The notes under the pieces are model-generated. The model did not search any database. It was given only the letters and a program-made list of their open reading frames with translations, and was not told the DNA's origin. Made by a program: the position numbers and the translations under genes. A DNA stretch of 64,000 nt from Paenibacillus sp. (GTDB lineage: Bacteria; Bacillota; Bacilli; Paenibacillales; YIM-B00363), in the NCBI RefSeq assembly GCF_035645195.1, contig NZ_DASQNA010000004.1, positions 1-64,000 of the forward strand. The letters run 5' to 3'. Positions 53,681-63,264 of the stretch are shown here, piece by piece. The first letter of the stretch is position 1. Every line of letters begins with the position of its first letter.

Positions 53681-55006
53681 GTGGATGTTGGAGCAATGTT
53701 ATCCGAGATGAAAGCCGCGTTCCCTGGGTTGGCCATGGAACCCGGCCGGATGAACGACTGGTTAGGAAACGGCGGTCATGTGCATGTGTATCCGACATCG
53801 GAGGAAGAAATCGCAGCGCTGCTCAAGTATGCGCATGAGCGGGGCAAGTCGGTATCGGTGCAAGGCAATGGGTCCAAGCGCGGGTTCGGCGGATTGAAGG
53901 AATCGTTCGATATTTTGCTGTCGTTATCCAAATATACCGGCATCGTAGAGCATACCGTGGGCGACATGACCGTAACCGTAAAAGCCGGAACGCCTTTTTA
54001 CGAGCTGCAGGCTTTTTTAAGGGAGCACCGGCAGCAGGTATCGCTTGACCCGGCGCTGCCGCGCTTGTCTACGGTTGGCGGAGTAATCGCTTCCAATGAT
54101 AGTGGTCCGAAGCGCCTTGGGTACGGCTCGGCCCGGGATGTCGTTCTTGGGCTGCGGGTCGTTTACCCCGATGGAACCGTGATTCGTACCGGCGGGAAGG
54201 TCGTTAAAAATGTTGCCGGCTATGATATGAATAAATTGTTTATTGGGTCGATGGGGACGATTGGCGTCATCACGGAGATTACCTTCAAGCTGCGGCCTTT
54301 ACCGAAATTCGAAAGTTTGGTTTTAGTGTCGTTCCAAGACCATCATACGGAGGAGCTGCGCTCGTTCGCGGTCGAACAACTGGACTCCATGTTGGAACCG
54401 ACTGCTTTCGAATTGTTAAATCCTTCGTTAGCCGAACGATTGATCGGCCGAAGACAGCCGACGCTTGCCATCAGCTTCGAAGATGTAGAGAGCGCCGTCG
54501 TTTATCAGGAACAGAAATTGACTCGAGCAGTGCCGAAGACAGCGCATGTTACCGTGTTGCGGAATGAAGAGCTTGCCCGATTTTGGAACCAATTGTACAG
54601 CATGGTTCCTAATGGGCTCGAGGCGCCGTCTCCGACGGCGGAAATCGAGGCTGCTTTAAAAATCGGCGTGAAAAATATGGATGTACTTCAAGTGTTGGAA
54701 GATTGCTCGGCGGTTGCGGATCGGCATCGTTTGACCGCGTATGCGCACGGCGGCGTTGGGCACGGGTTATGTCATACGGTGTTAAAAGGAGCAGCGGGCG
54801 ACGTGCAAGCCGCCATCCAGGAGCTGCGCAATGCGGTAGGGAAGCTGAAAGGTTACGTCATCGTAAAGCATATTCCATTATCCCTGCGTCGAAACATTAA
54901 CGTTTGGGGAGAGACCCCGGATACCTTCTTCTTGCTTGAAGGCATTAAGACCAAGATCGACCCCCGGCGTGTCTTGAACGATAAGAGGTATATTGGAGGG
55001 ATTTGA
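53681..55006 (+). CDS. glcE: Glycolate oxidase FAD-binding subunit GlcE
   Basis: This 441-residue FAD-binding type 4 (VAO-family) flavoprotein has SVSVQGNGSKRGFGG in the nucleotide-binding domain and a VGGVIASNDSGPKRLGYGS loop. The length is between E. coli GlcE (350) and GlcD (499). With GlcF and GlcD it forms the membrane-linked complex that oxidises glycolate or D-lactate-type 2-hydroxy acids. The GTG start at 53681 has TTAGGAGGCG upstream. It is separated from glcF by only 2 bases. Confidence 0.87.
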   Translation: MDVGAMLSEMKAAFPGLAMEPGRMNDWLGNGGHVHVYPTSEEEIAALLKYAHERGKSVSVQGNGSKRGFGGLKESFDILLSLSKYTGIVEHTVGDMTVTVKAGTPFYELQAFLREHRQQVSLDPALPRLSTVGGVIASNDSGPKRLGYGSARDVVLGLRVVYPDGTVIRTGGKVVKNVAGYDMNKLFIGSMGTIGVITEITFKLRPLPKFESLVLVSFQDHHTEELRSFAVEQLDSMLEPTAFELLNPSLAERLIGRRQPTLAISFEDVESAVVYQEQKLTRAVPKTAHVTVLRNEELARFWNQLYSMVPNGLEAPSPTAEIEAALKIGVKNMDVLQVLEDCSAVADRHRLTAYAHGGVGHGLCHTVLKGAAGDVQAAIQELRNAVGKLKGYVIVKHIPLSLRRNINVWGETPDTFFLLEGIKTKIDPRRVLNDKRYIGGI

Positions 55007-55008
55007 AG

Positions 55009-56361
55009 GTGAAACAGATTCCGGCCTGTTCCCCGAACGTCAAAAGCAATTACTTGTGGAGCGACCCTCCGGATGAGAATAAATGGGCTGATTGCGTACA
55101 CTGCGGGATGTGTCTGGAATCATGTCCTACCTACGAAATTACGGGTCAAGAGCAGCATTCGCCGCGCGGGCGCGTTCATCTGATGAAGTCGGTGGCTGAA
55201 GGCAAGCTTGAAGTGAATGAACAGTTTGCGGACCCGGTGTTCCAGTGTTTAGATTGCCGCGCCTGCACGACCGCTTGCCCGGCCGATGTTGACGTAGGCG
55301 GTTTAATCGAAGAAGCGCGCGGTCAAATTCGTCAGGCGATGCCGCCAACGGGCGTGAAAGGGCTGGTCAGCAAGGCTTTCCTCGAAGGTTTATTTCCTCA
55401 TCCCGCCCGAATGCAGACGTTGGGAGGCCTTTTAAAGTTTTACCAAAAGAGCGGATTGCAAAAGCTTGTTCGTTCGACGGGACTCCTTCGCATCATGCCG
55501 AAGCATCTTGTCGAGATGGAATCGATCATGCCCAAGATCGGCATGCCTGTCCGCAAGAAATATAAAAGTAAGGGTATGATCCCGGCCAAGGGAAAAGTCA
55601 AGAATACAGTTGCCATGTTAACTGGCTGTATCATGGACGTTATGTTTAGCGATATCAATGAAGCAACCATTAATGTACTGACTCGGAACGGCAATCATGT
55701 CGTCATTCCGAAGGAGCAAACCTGCTGCGGCGCGCTTCACGTTCACGCGGGCGACCGGGAAACCGGCAGAAGATTAGCGAAGCAAAATATCGAGGCGTTC
55801 AAGGACGCGGATCGGGTGATCGTCAATGCCGCCGGCTGCGGCTGCATGTTGAAGGACTACCCGGAGTTATTCCGCGAAGAACCCGAGTGGAAGGAAAAGG
55901 CGGAAGCCTTCTCCGCCAAAGTGCAGGACATATCCAAATACCTTCACGACACAGGTTACGAAAAACCGAAGTCTGAAATCAAAACTCGATTGACGTATCA
56001 CGACGCTTGCCATTTGGCGCACGGCCAAGGAATCCGTAAGGAGCCGCGCGAGATTTTGCTGGATATCCCGGGGGTCGAGATGGTGAATATGCCGAACGCC
56101 GACCGCTGCTGCGGCAGCGCTGGGATTTATAACCTTACGAATCCCGAGATGGCCGGCGCTGTTTTGGAAAGCAAGATGCAGAATGTCCCGGAGGACGTGG
56201 AAATGATTTCGATGGGGAACCCAGGCTGCATGCTGCAAATGGCGGTGGGGGTCAAAAAGTATGGCCGAAATCAAAGGATCGTGCACACCGTGCAGCTGCT
56301 GGATTGGGCATATAAGAAAGACGATGAGCGGGGCGTAAATACAATCCAATCTAGGAGGTGA
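55009..56361 (+). CDS. glcF: Glycolate oxidase iron-sulfur subunit GlcF
   Basis: This 450-residue protein has two [4Fe-4S] ferredoxin motifs: Cys29-x2-Cys32-x2-Cys35-x3-Cys39 and Cys80-x2-Cys83-x2-Cys86-x3-Cys90. Two CCG domains follow (TCCGALHVHAGD, RCCGSAGIYNLT), as in GlcF, LutA and HdrB-type proteins. It passes electrons from the flavin subunits to the quinone pool. GTG 55009 is preferred (GGAGGG 8 bases upstream) over TTG 55003. The next gene starts 5 bases downstream. Confidence 0.9.
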   Translation: MKQIPACSPNVKSNYLWSDPPDENKWADCVHCGMCLESCPTYEITGQEQHSPRGRVHLMKSVAEGKLEVNEQFADPVFQCLDCRACTTACPADVDVGGLIEEARGQIRQAMPPTGVKGLVSKAFLEGLFPHPARMQTLGGLLKFYQKSGLQKLVRSTGLLRIMPKHLVEMESIMPKIGMPVRKKYKSKGMIPAKGKVKNTVAMLTGCIMDVMFSDINEATINVLTRNGNHVVIPKEQTCCGALHVHAGDRETGRRLAKQNIEAFKDADRVIVNAAGCGCMLKDYPELFREEPEWKEKAEAFSAKVQDISKYLHDTGYEKPKSEIKTRLTYHDACHLAHGQGIRKEPREILLDIPGVEMVNMPNADRCCGSAGIYNLTNPEMAGAVLESKMQNVPEDVEMISMGNPGCMLQMAVGVKKYGRNQRIVHTVQLLDWAYKKDDERGVNTIQSRR

Positions 56362-56366
56362 AGGCT

Positions 56367-57833
56367 GTGTCGCAGAAGCTGAAAACGAAGGATGAGCATA
56401 TACTCAATCTTGCGAAGCTTGTGGACGGTCCGAATTCCATCCTTTATTTAAAGGAAGATTTGATTGCTTACGATTGCGACGGGTTCACGATTCATAGGCA
56501 TTTGCCCAAAGCGGTCGTTTTTCCGAAAAATACCGATGAAGTAGCCAAGGTGGTAAGGTACTGCACTTCCCGCGGTCTCCCTTTCCTTGCCAGGGGGGCG
56601 GGGACCGGATTAAGCGGCGGCGCCATCCCGATTAATGGGGAAGTGATCATCAGCATGGTTCGTATGAAGCGCCTGCTGAGCGTCGATTTGGAAAACCGCC
56701 GCGCTGTCGTGGAACCGGGCTTTGTAAATCTTAAATTGACCCATTCGATCGCCGAAAAAGGTTACTACTACGCACCCGACCCTTCGAGCCAATACTGCTG
56801 CACGATCGGCGGCAATGTGGCGGAGAATGCCGGCGGAGCGCATTGTTTGAAATACGGCGTAACCACGAACCACGTTCTCGGCCTCGAGGTCGTTCTGCCG
56901 AACGGGGAAATCGTCGATATCAATACCGAAGGTATCGCGGATGCGCCGGGCTACGACCTGCTCGGCCTATTTACAGGTTCGGAAGGCACACTGGGAATCG
57001 TCACCAAAATTACGGTGCGTATCTTGAAAAATCCCGAAGCCAAAAAGACGGTGCTTGCCTACTTCGACGAAGTGTCGGACGGCAGTTATGCCGTATCCGA
57101 TATCGTATCTGCGGGCATCGTGCCGGCCGCTCTCGAAATGATGGATAAGACGGCAATCGAAGCCGTGGAAGCCGCTGCATTTCCGGTCGGACATCCGAAG
57201 GATATCGCAGCCCTCCTGCTCATCGAGGTAGACGGCATTTCCGCGGGCATCGACGAACAAATCGATCAGATTCTGGACATCTGCCAACGCCGGAATGTAC
57301 GTGAGGTGAAGGTCGCTCGGGACGAGCAGGAACGGGCCCGATGGTGGGCGAATCGCAAGACAGGGTTCGGGGCGATGGGGGCGATTTCCCCGGATTACTT
57401 GGTTCAGGACGGCGTCATTCCGCGCAGCAAGCTGCCGGAGGTGTTGAACCGAATTCACCGAATTAGCGAGGAATCGGGGCTTCGCATCGCAAACATCTTC
57501 CATGCGGGAGACGGCAATCTACACCCGCTCGTCCTATTCGACGCACGAATCCCGGGTCAGACGGAGAAGGCATTGGAAGCCGGCAGCGCCTGCTTGAAAG
57601 CTTGTGCAGATGTCGGCGGATCGATCACGGGGGAGCACGGCGTCGGGATCGAGAAGAAGGAAGAAATGCGATTTATTTTCAGCGACGAGGAAATCGCCGC
57701 ACAGGTAAGCATTCGCGAGGTGTTCAATCCGAATAACCTGTTGAATGGCGGGAAGTTGTTCCCTAGTCCGGGACGCTGCGTCGAGGTCAAGAAAAATATT
57801 AAGGAAGTCGCCGCAACGAAGCACGGGGCGTGA
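56367..57833 (+). CDS. glcD: Glycolate oxidase catalytic subunit GlcD
   Basis: This 488-residue FAD-linked oxidase has the nucleotide-binding LARGAGTGLSGGAIP, CTIGGNVAENAGGAHCLKYG, the metal/active-site stretch NIFHAGDGNLHPLVLFD and SITGEHGVGIEKK. All match GlcD. GTG 56367 is the start, with AGGAGGTGA at 56353-56361; GTG 56358 is within the RBS. It works in one complex with GlcE and GlcF. The substrate could be glycolate, D-lactate or another 2-hydroxy acid. Confidence 0.92.
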   Translation: MSQKLKTKDEHILNLAKLVDGPNSILYLKEDLIAYDCDGFTIHRHLPKAVVFPKNTDEVAKVVRYCTSRGLPFLARGAGTGLSGGAIPINGEVIISMVRMKRLLSVDLENRRAVVEPGFVNLKLTHSIAEKGYYYAPDPSSQYCCTIGGNVAENAGGAHCLKYGVTTNHVLGLEVVLPNGEIVDINTEGIADAPGYDLLGLFTGSEGTLGIVTKITVRILKNPEAKKTVLAYFDEVSDGSYAVSDIVSAGIVPAALEMMDKTAIEAVEAAAFPVGHPKDIAALLLIEVDGISAGIDEQIDQILDICQRRNVREVKVARDEQERARWWANRKTGFGAMGAISPDYLVQDGVIPRSKLPEVLNRIHRISEESGLRIANIFHAGDGNLHPLVLFDARIPGQTEKALEAGSACLKACADVGGSITGEHGVGIEKKEEMRFIFSDEEIAAQVSIREVFNPNNLLNGGKLFPSPGRCVEVKKNIKEVAATKHGA

Positions 57834-57909
57834 TGGCGTAAAGCAATCGGAAAGGCCTAGACGAATTATGGTCAACTGCGAGAAGAAAACATATCGGGGG
57901 GAATAGACG

Positions 57910-58671
57910 ATGAAATTAGCCAGATTTATCGTTCAAGGCGAACATGAAATTCGCAGCGGCATTGTCGAGGATCGTTCCATTCGCGAATTGACGGGAGACG
58001 TATTTACCGCCTTTACATTTACCGGGAATTCGTTTGCTGTGGAGGATGTTCAGTTCAAGGCCCCGCTTCAGCCGAGACATATTATCGGCATCGGCAAAAA
58101 TTTCGCGGCTGACGGAGTTGAGAAGCCTGCGATCCCGGATATGCCGATTCTTTTCTTCAAACCATTAGGCACGGTGGTCGGCCCAGAAGATCCGGTAATC
58201 CTGCCCCAGGGGACGAAGGAGATCAAGTTTGAGTCGGAGCTGGCTGTAATTATCGGGAAGCCCGCGAAAAACGTGAATCCATCGGAAGCGGATCAAGCGA
58301 TATTCGGCTATACGGTAGCGAACGACTTGGGCGCGACCGATTATTTCCACCCCGAGGGCCATTGGACGATCGGCAAAGCGTTCGATACGTTCTGCCCCCT
58401 AGGTCCAGTAATCGAGACGGAATTCGATTACCGCTCGGCGCGCATTCAGGCAACGGTCAATGGCATCGTCAAACAGGACGCTTCGATGGAGCGCATCATT
58501 ACGCCGATCGACGTCATGATATCGTATATCAGTCGTTTCATGACCCTTATGCCGGGAGACGTAATCCTGACGGGAACTCCGGCCGGGTCGGAAGCGGTAC
58601 GCGCAGGAGATACTGTCGATTGTTTTATCGAAGGGATCGGACACCTGCGAAATACGATTCAAGCCTACTAA
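57910..58671 (+). CDS. Fumarylacetoacetate hydrolase (FAH) family protein
   Basis: This 253-residue protein has an N-terminal small domain and a catalytic FAH domain with IIGIGKNFAAD, the metal ligands Glu108 and Glu110 (KFESELAVIIG), Asp139 (VANDLGATD) and the conserved LMPGDVILTGTPAG. Members include acylpyruvases, oxaloacetate decarboxylases, ureidoglycolate lyase-like enzymes and 2-keto-3-deoxy-acid hydrolases. ATG 57910 has GGGGGGAA upstream. It is the last gene of the malic enzyme-glc operon. An oxaloacetate decarboxylase or keto-acid cleavage role fits its neighbours. Confidence 0.85.
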   Translation: MKLARFIVQGEHEIRSGIVEDRSIRELTGDVFTAFTFTGNSFAVEDVQFKAPLQPRHIIGIGKNFAADGVEKPAIPDMPILFFKPLGTVVGPEDPVILPQGTKEIKFESELAVIIGKPAKNVNPSEADQAIFGYTVANDLGATDYFHPEGHWTIGKAFDTFCPLGPVIETEFDYRSARIQATVNGIVKQDASMERIITPIDVMISYISRFMTLMPGDVILTGTPAGSEAVRAGDTVDCFIEGIGHLRNTIQAY

Positions 58672-58788
58672 AGTTCCCCCTATATCCAGTTTCACAGCCG
58701 AACGGGTACACGGAAAGGTCAACATTTTGACGGGTCGGGCTGGGGGTGACGGTTCAACCGGAGCGGCTCGAACAGGCGGATCAAAGGC

Positions 58789-58823
58789 AGAAGCCGTGCA
58801 TCCATTTGGGGTGCACGGCTTCT
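58789..58823. terminator. Bidirectional hairpin terminator
   Basis: AGAAGCCGTGCA and TGCACGGCTTCT form a perfect 12-bp stem with an 11-base loop between the converging FAH and IclR genes. There is a short T-run on neither side, but the stem is very stable. Confidence 0.7.
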
Positions 58824-58880
58824 TAGGCGTAGAACTGGAAAAATCAGCCGCAGGCGCATCGTTGAGGGTTCAATCGGATA

Positions 58881-59627
58881 TCAGACGTTCGAAAGCTGCT
58901 GCGCAAGTTGCAGAATCTCCTGAATGGCGAGCTCCTTCTTCTCTTCCCAACGATGAATCGGCATGGAACAGCTGATAGCGGCGGCGATTTCGCCGCTCGC
59001 CTTGCGAATGGGCGCGGCGACGCAGCAAAATCCCATGACCCCCTCTTGCAGGTCCAACGTATATCCCGCCTGCCGCCCGTTCGTAACTTCCTGAATCAAC
59101 GCTTGCCGCGATTCGATCGTGTGGGCGGTAATTTTAGGGAGTGTTTCTTGGGGAAACAAGGCGCAGATTTGGTGTTCGTCCATGTCCAACATCAACGATT
59201 TCCCGAGACCCGTCGCGTGCGCCGGGAAACGGACGCCTGGACCGGACACCATTTGTACGGGACTAGGGGCTTCTACCTTGGCCAAATAGAGCACCTCGTC
59301 GCCCTCGAGCACTGCGAGTTGAATGGATTCTTGAAGCTTGCGCATCAAAGGTTCCGCCAAGCGCCGAAACTCGCCGATCAGATCGTACTGTCGGAAGAAG
59401 GCGCTCCCATACCGCCCAAGTGTGCTGCCGATCGCATAAGTTTCATTGCGGTCGCGGTTGACCCATTGCAGTCGTTCCATCGTAACTAGCAATGAATATA
59501 GGGTACTCTTGCTAATCCCGAGCTTCTTGGACAAATCGGACAGCTTCCATCGGTAAGGTTCGTCTATTAATACGTTCAACACGGCATCGGCACGGTCTAA
59601 AGCGGGGACGCTATATTTTTGATCCAA
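58881..59627 (-). CDS. IclR-family transcriptional regulator
   Basis: This 248-residue regulator has an N-terminal winged helix (LSKKLGISKSTLYSLLVTME) and a C-terminal ligand-binding domain with VRFPAHATGLGKSLML and GFCCVAAPIRKASGEIAAAI. IclR proteins bind small carboxylates such as glyoxylate, pyruvate or aromatic acids, matching the hydroxy-acid operon it converges on. TTG 59627 is preferred because AAAGGGAG lies about 8 bases upstream; GTG 59636 sits directly on that RBS. Confidence 0.87.
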   Translation of the reverse strand: MDQKYSVPALDRADAVLNVLIDEPYRWKLSDLSKKLGISKSTLYSLLVTMERLQWVNRDRNETYAIGSTLGRYGSAFFRQYDLIGEFRRLAEPLMRKLQESIQLAVLEGDEVLYLAKVEAPSPVQMVSGPGVRFPAHATGLGKSLMLDMDEHQICALFPQETLPKITAHTIESRQALIQEVTNGRQAGYTLDLQEGVMGFCCVAAPIRKASGEIAAAISCSMPIHRWEEKKELAIQEILQLAQQLSNV

Positions 59628-59842
59628 ACAGAGCACTCCCTTTACTGAATGATGTTCTGTATTTTAAACCAAGTAGATCGTACCACTTCTCGGACAGCGC
59701 CGTCAAAACATACGAGGGCTCCCTAACGTTTAGCGCCGAGCGGTTGGAAGACTCGAAAATCGATCAAATTTACCGGTTGTTTGCGGAAATTTTTCGGCGT
59801 TGGAGGAGATCCACTACAGCCTTGAAGTCGCGCCAATGCGGG

Positions 59843-61651
59843 TCAGTGCCGCTGTTTCGCCGCCGTATTCGGCAGCGTAATCGTCACCGTCGTGCCGTGA
59901 GCGCTGTCGCTCTCGATACGAATGACGTCGATATCCCCATAGGCAAGAAAAAACCGCCGGCAGACGTTTTGAATGCCGGTGTGCAGCCGGAAGAACGGAT
60001 CATCCGATTGCCCTCGCAAGGCGATAAGAGACTGAAGCTTGGCGAGCACGGCTTCCGGAATCGGCTCGCCGGTATTGTGGACGATGATGTTCGTCCGATC
60101 TGCCGTCCGCTCCGTGCGGATCGCAACGGCGATTTCCTCCGGGCGAGCCCCCCAGCCGTACTTGATGGCGTTCTCGACGAAGGGCTGCACGCTCAGCTTC
60201 ATGATCGGAAGCTCCAACGTTCGCGGATCGAGCGTAATCGTGACCGCGGCATCGCGTCCGTACCGGTATCGATTGATACTTAGAAAATATCCGACGTATT
60301 TCATCTCCTCTTGCAGCGGCACCCATCCGCTATCGGATTTCACGCTGTACCGCATCATGCGGGACAAATTTTGCACCACGCCGTTAATGGACTCGCGGTC
60401 TCGCTTGGCGGCGTACAACTCGATCGTCTCCAGCGTGTTGAACAAAAAATGCGGGTTAATCTGCGCCTGCAGCTGCAACAATTCTCTTTCCTTTTCCTTC
60501 ATGTTCGCCTCGACCACTTCCCGCTGCATCGTTTTCAGTTCCTCCAGCATGGCGTTATAGCTGCGGACGAGAAACCCGAATTCGTCGTTGCTGCGATGAC
60601 CCGGTATCGGTACGTACGCCCCTCTCCCAAGACGCTGAAGACCTGCTTTCAATTTGTACAGCGGCTTCAGGACATGGTTCATAATCGGGAACGAAACGAC
60701 GAGCGCGAACGCGACGCTGATGACCGCAATGGTAGTCGACCAGCGGATCGAGCTGCGAAGTCCTTCGGAAATGCTCGCCAGCGGCGTGACCAGCAGCAGA
60801 CGCCAATCGCCGGCGGGAATGCGCTCGAGCACGACCTGGTACCGCTCCTGATCTGCAGTAAACACAGCGTGATTCTCGTCCGCTAAAGACGGCAGAGCCG
60901 ATGTCAAGTGCTCGCGAACCTTCGGCTCGAGCGATGCGCCCGCCACGAGGTTCCCGCTCGACGGTTGGTACAACAGCAGCCGATGATTGGCGCGGTGATT
61001 TGACGATTTCAGCATGTCGCGGATATAGTGTTCTTTAATCTCGACGATGAGCCAAGAGGTGATTTGCCCGGTGTGTAAATTGACGACCGGACGGACATAG
61101 GAGAAAACGCTTTCGTTGTAATTCAACAAATACCCGACGGAATGGGGAACGCTCAATTCTTCGTTTTGCAGCTGGAACACATTTCGGTAAAACACATCTT
61201 CCTCGAATGAATGATTGAAATCTAGGTGGTAGCCGAACGATTCGAAAAGCACCTTCCCTTGGGTGTCCAAATAAAGCAGACCCACAATTTCATCCGTCAT
61301 CGTGACGCTGCTCCGGACCGTGTCCCGAAAGCCCAAGGCCAGACGGGCTTGCTCTTCGATGCGGCCGCTCGGCAGGTTGAGAAATTGTTGGAAATCCGGA
61401 TCGGTAATGATAGGGTGCAGCGACCGCTCGATATCCTGAAGATAGGTTGAGAGCTCGCGGTTGACGAAGCTCACGTACTGCGCAGACACCTCGGCCGCAT
61501 GCTCGGTACTGGAGCGGAACATAATCTGCTGCCAAAAATAGCTGGAGCATAAAATCGGCAGAACGGAAATAAACAGCAGCAAAATAAACAGCTTGTATTT
61601 TAAGGAAGGCAGCCGCCCGATATCTTTCAGCTTGATCAGAATTGATGACAT
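59843..61651 (-). CDS. YesM-type membrane sensor histidine kinase
   Basis: This 602-residue protein has membrane helices at about residues 18-38 and 290-315 flanking an extracellular Cache-like sensor. A HAMP segment follows, then the His_kinase motif QINPHFLFNTLETIELY and an ATPase with VQPFVENAIKYGW. The C-terminal region is degenerate in the usual DxGxG box (HNTGEPIPEAVL has Asn in place of Asp), though N-boxes of this kind still occur in the family. ATG 61651 has TGGGGGAT upstream. It is transcribed away from its presumed partner at 61739, with an 87-base shared control region. Confidence 0.87.
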   Translation of the reverse strand: MSSILIKLKDIGRLPSLKYKLFILLLFISVLPILCSSYFWQQIMFRSSTEHAAEVSAQYVSFVNRELSTYLQDIERSLHPIITDPDFQQFLNLPSGRIEEQARLALGFRDTVRSSVTMTDEIVGLLYLDTQGKVLFESFGYHLDFNHSFEEDVFYRNVFQLQNEELSVPHSVGYLLNYNESVFSYVRPVVNLHTGQITSWLIVEIKEHYIRDMLKSSNHRANHRLLLYQPSSGNLVAGASLEPKVREHLTSALPSLADENHAVFTADQERYQVVLERIPAGDWRLLLVTPLASISEGLRSSIRWSTTIAVISVAFALVVSFPIMNHVLKPLYKLKAGLQRLGRGAYVPIPGHRSNDEFGFLVRSYNAMLEELKTMQREVVEANMKEKERELLQLQAQINPHFLFNTLETIELYAAKRDRESINGVVQNLSRMMRYSVKSDSGWVPLQEEMKYVGYFLSINRYRYGRDAAVTITLDPRTLELPIMKLSVQPFVENAIKYGWGARPEEIAVAIRTERTADRTNIIVHNTGEPIPEAVLAKLQSLIALRGQSDDPFFRLHTGIQNVCRRFFLAYGDIDVIRIESDSAHGTTVTITLPNTAAKQRH

Positions 61652-61738
61652 GACATGAGCTATCCCCCAGAGATCGCGATGGTTTGTAAGGAAGTTCGAC
61701 AGGTCCACTCCAAATCCTTTTCAAGCGAGGGAAGTACG

Positions 61739-63124
61739 ATGAAAATCTGCGTGGCGGACGATGAAAAACAAGTGAGAGAAAGCATTATGATGAAGCTGGA
61801 ATACGTTTCCCCGCGGGCTCGCATTTTCGATGTAGGGTACGGTTTGAGAGCGCTGCAGCAAATTTTGCTCGTTCAGCCGGACCTTCTGTTTCTTGACATC
61901 CGAATGCCGGAAATGGACGGCATCGACATTTTGCAAAAGGTAAAGACGGTATTGCCGAACGTTCAGGTCATCATTCTCAGCGGGTATGGGGAGTTCGAAT
62001 ATGCGCAGAAGGCCGTGAAATACGGTGCGGCGGATTATTTGTTAAAGCCGGCGGATTTAGATCAGCTGCGAACGGTTACCCAACGGGTGGAGGATGACAT
62101 CGCGAAGAACTTTCTAACAGAAATCGAAGTTCACTTGGAACGGTTATCGTTGCAGATGGTGTTCGTTCATGACCTCGCGTGCGGCAATGTCAGCGATTGG
62201 CACGACGAAAGGCTGCCGAAGCTTGTGGAGTTCGGTGGAGCGGCGGCCGCGGGCGAAGAGGTGCTGTTCGCGTTTCGCGTGAACGGAAAGCATGAGGGCC
62301 GCGTTCGGAAAGCGATCGGGCCAGTGGAACAGTACAGCTTTTCGGAAAAAAAGGATTTCGGCCTTGCGCTATTAGACGCGCTGTCACGGTGGGAAAGTCT
62401 TCGGTTTTACGAGGGAGCAGGCGATCGTAAAGGCGCCGTTGCCGCATCGGGCGGCGAGGAGGCTGTGCTGAAACAGGTCGGACGCCTTCGGCTCCGAATA
62501 GTTGAAACTGCGAAAGAGTGGAACGAAACGGAACTGGAGACGCTGCTTATGGAGTGGTTCGGGGAGGCAGCTAGGCTGCCGTACCGAAGCTTGAAGAAGC
62601 AATGCGGATTATTAATGGCCGCTATGGATGAAGGGCTTCTGCCGCAAAATCAAATGATCGTGCTGGAAGAGGAGAAGCTGGAATATTGGCTGAACTGGGT
62701 GAACAGTCATGAGAGCTGGGCGTTGCTGCAGGATCGTATTCGTAAATTCGTATTGGGCGGGGTCAAAGCGCTGAAACGTTTGGAGGCGGATTCGCGTCTG
62801 CCGTCCGACTGGTTCGAAGATTGCTTGCGCGCTATCGATCGCAATCCGGCCTTATCGCTGGAGGAGCTGGCCGCGAAGGTCGGCGTCCACCCCGTCACAA
62901 TCAGTCGCAATTTCAAACAGCAGACCGGTTTAAATTTCGCGAGATATTTGCTGCTGCAGCGATTAAGAGCGGCGAAATCATATTTGGCATCCACGGACGA
63001 AACGGTAGAACGGATCGCCGAGAAAGTAGGATATGCGGATTATCGGTATTTCGGAAAACTGTTTAAAAAGGAATTCGGCGTTACCCCTGCGGAGTATCGC
63101 AGAAACGGCGAAACGAAGGGTTAA
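61739..63124 (+). CDS. YesN-type response regulator with AraC output domain
   Basis: This 461-residue protein has a receiver domain with Asp53 (FLDIRMPEMDGID) and Lys (LLKPADLDQL). A variable middle part and a C-terminal AraC double HTH (LEELAAKVGVHPVTISRNFK, IAEKVGYADYRYFGKLFKKE) follow. ATG 61739 follows GCGAGGGAAG; a longer frame from 61655 lacks an RBS. It is divergent from the kinase at 59843 and lies just upstream of a sugar-binding lipoprotein, its likely target. Confidence 0.9.
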   Translation: MKICVADDEKQVRESIMMKLEYVSPRARIFDVGYGLRALQQILLVQPDLLFLDIRMPEMDGIDILQKVKTVLPNVQVIILSGYGEFEYAQKAVKYGAADYLLKPADLDQLRTVTQRVEDDIAKNFLTEIEVHLERLSLQMVFVHDLACGNVSDWHDERLPKLVEFGGAAAAGEEVLFAFRVNGKHEGRVRKAIGPVEQYSFSEKKDFGLALLDALSRWESLRFYEGAGDRKGAVAASGGEEAVLKQVGRLRLRIVETAKEWNETELETLLMEWFGEAARLPYRSLKKQCGLLMAAMDEGLLPQNQMIVLEEEKLEYWLNWVNSHESWALLQDRIRKFVLGGVKALKRLEADSRLPSDWFEDCLRAIDRNPALSLEELAAKVGVHPVTISRNFKQQTGLNFARYLLLQRLRAAKSYLASTDETVERIAEKVGYADYRYFGKLFKKEFGVTPAEYRRNGETKG

Positions 63125-63172
63125 AAATTTCACCCTGTACGCTAAATCCTTCTGCTACTTTTGCCTATATCG

Positions 63173-63218
63173 ACCTTCTATACTTAAGTTAACCGCGGGG
63201 TTAGTAAGTGTAGAAGGT
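63173..63218 (+). terminator. Long hairpin between the response regulator and the next lipoprotein gene
   Basis: ACCTTCTATACTTA pairs with TAAGTGTAGAAGGT (14 bp, one G-U), and an inner stem TAACC/GGTTA continues it. It is followed by TTTCTTCATTTTAG. It is either the regulator's terminator or an attenuator in the leader of the 63265 gene. Confidence 0.65.
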
Positions 63219-63264
63219 TTCTTCATTTTAGGAAGGACAATAAATTGCATAGGGGAGTCGCGCT

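Noticed and set aside
59744-60283. Plus-strand open frame of 179 codons overlapping the 3-prime end of the kinase gene
   Set aside because: Most of it is antisense to the kinase. Only the first 100 bases are outside it and show no identifiable family.
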